From assembly GCA_002085205.1 (NCBI GenBank), contig NATF01000010.1, forward strand, positions 1-8,548: a stretch of 8,548 nt of DNA. The letters are read 5' to 3'. The translations under genes were made by a program, and so were the position numbers. The stretch's first letter is position 1. Each line of letters starts with the position of its first letter. The stretch comes from Candidatus Cloacimonas sp. 4484_275 (lineage in GTDB: Bacteria > Cloacimonadota > Cloacimonadia > Cloacimonadales > TCS61). The notes under the pieces are model-generated. The model was not told the origin of the DNA, made no database searches, and was given only the letters and a program-made list of their open reading frames with translations. Shown piece by piece: positions 7,611-8,548 of the stretch.

Positions 7611-7635
7611 TTTACACATTTTTCTTTTGTGCAAA
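7611..7635. repeat. imperfect inverted repeat TTTACACA / TGTGCAAA
   Basis: The arms at 7611-7618 and 7628-7635 pair at seven of eight positions around a nine-base spacer, upstream of the HhH-barrel operon. A related string, TTTACGCACAAA, lies at 7589-7600 and overlaps the operon's ribosome site. The arrangement resembles an operator, but no regulator is identified. Confidence 0.35.
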
Positions 7636-7697
7636 GAGCAAACAAAATTTTAAGTGTTTTTGTTGTAAAGTTTTTTTCACTTTCCGATTTTCCAAAT

Positions 7698-7750
7698 ATT
7701 CCTTATTCCCGAAATCATCAGTAAGGTTCGGCGTATTTCTTATTTCCGAA
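7698..7750. repeat. imperfect direct repeat ATTCCTTATTCCCGAA / ATTTCTTATTTCCGAA
   Basis: The two 16-base copies at 7698-7713 and 7735-7750 match at 14 of 16 positions, 37 bases apart. The second ends ten bases before the candidate -35 box of the pilin-like gene, a position suited to an activator or repressor site. Confidence 0.4.
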
Positions 7751-7760
7751 TAAAAAAAGT

Positions 7761-7789
7761 TTGACAGCGTTGCTTTATCTCAGATTTGT
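7761..7789 (+). promoter_or_regulatory. candidate promoter of the pilin-like gene
   Basis: A perfect TTGACA (-35) at 7761-7766 is followed after 17 bases by ATTTGT at 7784-7789, a weak -10. This would start transcription about 15 bases before the ribosome site. The -35 match is good, the -10 poor; sigma preference in this lineage is unknown. Confidence 0.4.
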
Positions 7790-7812
7790 TGCTTTAAATT
7801 TGTGGAGGGACA

Positions 7813-8247
7813 ATGGCAGAAGATTTATTGATAAAAAAGAAAAGAGAATTTTCTCTGATTGAACTTTTGATGATAATTATGGTTGTGGGAATAATTTTTA
7901 CTTTGGTTATTCCGATGAATATCGACAGAAGAAATTATTCCAAAATAAAGGAAGCTATCAAAAATATTCAAATCATCGCAAGAGCCGACAACGAATTCAA
8001 AAATAATCCGGAAAACGGTTATTACGCTTTTGACATCGGAATGCTGAATGTGGCGGATAAACTCGAAAAAACCGGCGATGTTTTTCTTTTTGATTATTCC
8101 GTGACAGACAGCACTGTCGTTGCTACAACAAACGAAAATTTCGGTAAAGCCGGCGCAGTGATTTATTATTATCTACCAAATGGTCCGTGGGGAATAGGAA
8201 AAGACAAAATTTCCGAATCAGTGCTCGATCCGGCTTGGCTTCCGTAA
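7813..8247 (+). CDS. type IV pilin-like / pseudopilin protein with noncanonical -1 residue
   Basis: A 144-residue protein with a class III (prepilin) signal: a short basic leader with IKKKR, then FSLIELLMIIMVVGIIFTLVIP. Phe at +1 and Glu at +5 (F13, E17) are present, followed by the roughly 20-residue hydrophobic helix that packs pilus and pseudopilus cores. The -1 residue, almost always Gly in substrates of prepilin peptidase PilD, is Glu12 (codon GAA at 7846-7848). The ~110-residue head has no Cys pair, contains several beta-type stretches and a NGPWGIGKD turn, and gives no subtype. Its length suits a minor pilin or type II secretion pseudopilin. GGAGG at 7804-7808, four bases before ATG, fixes the start. 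It is transcribed divergently from the HhH-barrel operon and followed by a terminator, so it is probably monocistronic. No other pilus gene is visible. Confidence 0.85.
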   Translation: MAEDLLIKKKREFSLIELLMIIMVVGIIFTLVIPMNIDRRNYSKIKEAIKNIQIIARADNEFKNNPENGYYAFDIGMLNVADKLEKTGDVFLFDYSVTDSTVVATTNENFGKAGAVIYYYLPNGPWGIGKDKISESVLDPAWLP

Positions 8248-8272
8248 TTCATTTTTTTAAGCCTCTTTCAGC

Positions 8273-8306
8273 AAACCTTCAGCCGTTTCCGGTTTGAAGG
8301 TTTTTT
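8273..8306 (+). terminator. intrinsic terminator after the pilin-like gene
   Basis: AAACCTTCA (8273-8281) pairs perfectly with TGAAGGTTT (8295-8303). The inner GCCG and CGGT extend the stem with one G-T pair and one bulged T around a TTTC loop. A run of six T (8301-8306) follows at once. Position, 26 bases after the pilin stop, fits. The 3' arm also contains GAAGG, the likely ribosome site of the next ORF. Confidence 0.85.
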
Positions 8307-8309
8307 ATT

Positions 8310-8548
8310 ATGAATTCTTTTTTGCAAAATTATTTTCGTCGTTTTTGGGAGAACGGTCTTCTCTTTTTTCCTTTTTTTATTGGTTATGCGGAAACTCATT
8401 ATCGTTTGAAATTCTTTAAACCGCGATATTATCAAAAATTTCCGGAAGTCATTGCCGATGTTCCGATTCGCGTGGTAAAAAAAATCACCCGTTCCCTTCC
8501 TATTTTAATTATCATCAAAGACGCTGATTTATTTCCGGTTGTTTTGCA
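8310..8548 (+). CDS. start of an unrecognised protein, cut by the right edge
   Basis: The frame is open from ATG 8310 for 79 codons to the window end with no stop, which is unusual by chance in DNA this AT-rich. It begins MNSFLQNYFRRFWENGLL and includes FFPFFIGYAETHYRLKFF, then ends in a hydrophobic strand-like stretch, LPILIIIKDADLFPVVL. Residues 17-26 are hydrophobic but too short for a clear membrane helix, and there is no typical signal peptide. I do not recognise the family. GAAGG at 8296-8300, nine bases upstream, is the only Shine-Dalgarno candidate and is buried in the preceding terminator stem. Expression may need its own promoter or read-through. Confidence 0.6.
   Translation, partial: MNSFLQNYFRRFWENGLLFFPFFIGYAETHYRLKFFKPRYYQKFPEVIADVPIRVVKKITRSLPILIIIKDADLFPVVL

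Larger units (their letters stand above)
7579..7812. other. divergent intergenic regulatory region
   Basis: No coding ORF is seen in this 234-base stretch between the minus-strand operon and the plus-strand pilin-like gene. It must carry both promoters. It contains a candidate plus-strand promoter near the right end, an imperfect direct repeat, and an imperfect palindrome close to the operon start. On the minus strand the best promoter guess is TTGCAC near 7632 with TATGCA near 7604, but the 19-base spacing is poor. It is not listed as a feature. Confidence 0.6.

Overview
This is an AT-rich window from a Gram-negative (two-membrane) bacterium. Two proteins have signal peptides and beta-barrel sequence with aromatic C-terminal residues, and a type IV pilin-like protein sits beside them. 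The low GC content, the PorV/FadL-type barrel and the helix-hairpin-helix (HhH)/outer-membrane fusion suggest the FCB group, perhaps Cloacimonadota. That placement is inference from style, not a database match. No rRNA, tRNA, CRISPR array, transposase or phage gene was seen.

Layout. (1) Positions 1-1601, minus strand: a HEAT-repeat (AlkD-like) protein gene followed 23 bases later by a YbbR/CdaR-like membrane-anchored gene. The YbbR gene runs off the left edge and carries an apparent frameshift between about 218 and 178. (2) 1602-1784: an AT-rich spacer with no gene. (3) 1785-7578, minus strand: a compact three-gene operon with gaps of 25 and 27 bases. In transcription order it holds a large protein with N-terminal ComEA-like HhH repeats fused to a probable outer-membrane beta-barrel, a FadL/PorV-like outer-membrane protein, and a secreted UshA-type 5'-nucleotidase. 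(4) 7579-7812: a divergent intergenic region with a candidate plus-strand promoter and several short repeats. (5) 7813-8247, plus strand: a small type IV pilin-like protein with an unusual Glu just before the processing site. (6) A strong intrinsic terminator at 8273-8306, then the start of an unrecognised plus-strand ORF (8310 to the right edge), whose Shine-Dalgarno sequence lies inside the terminator stem.

How the genes may work together. The three-gene operon places a possible nucleic-acid-binding module on an outer-membrane barrel, a second barrel resembling hydrophobic-solute channels, and a periplasmic nucleotide phosphohydrolase in one transcript. A pilin-like gene is transcribed divergently. 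The most interesting reading is a system for capturing extracellular DNA or nucleotides: bind at or across the outer membrane, dephosphorylate in the periplasm, take up nucleosides. This is a hypothesis. The HhH hairpins are degenerate, the nucleotidase has a substituted substrate-site position, and neither barrel has a known substrate.
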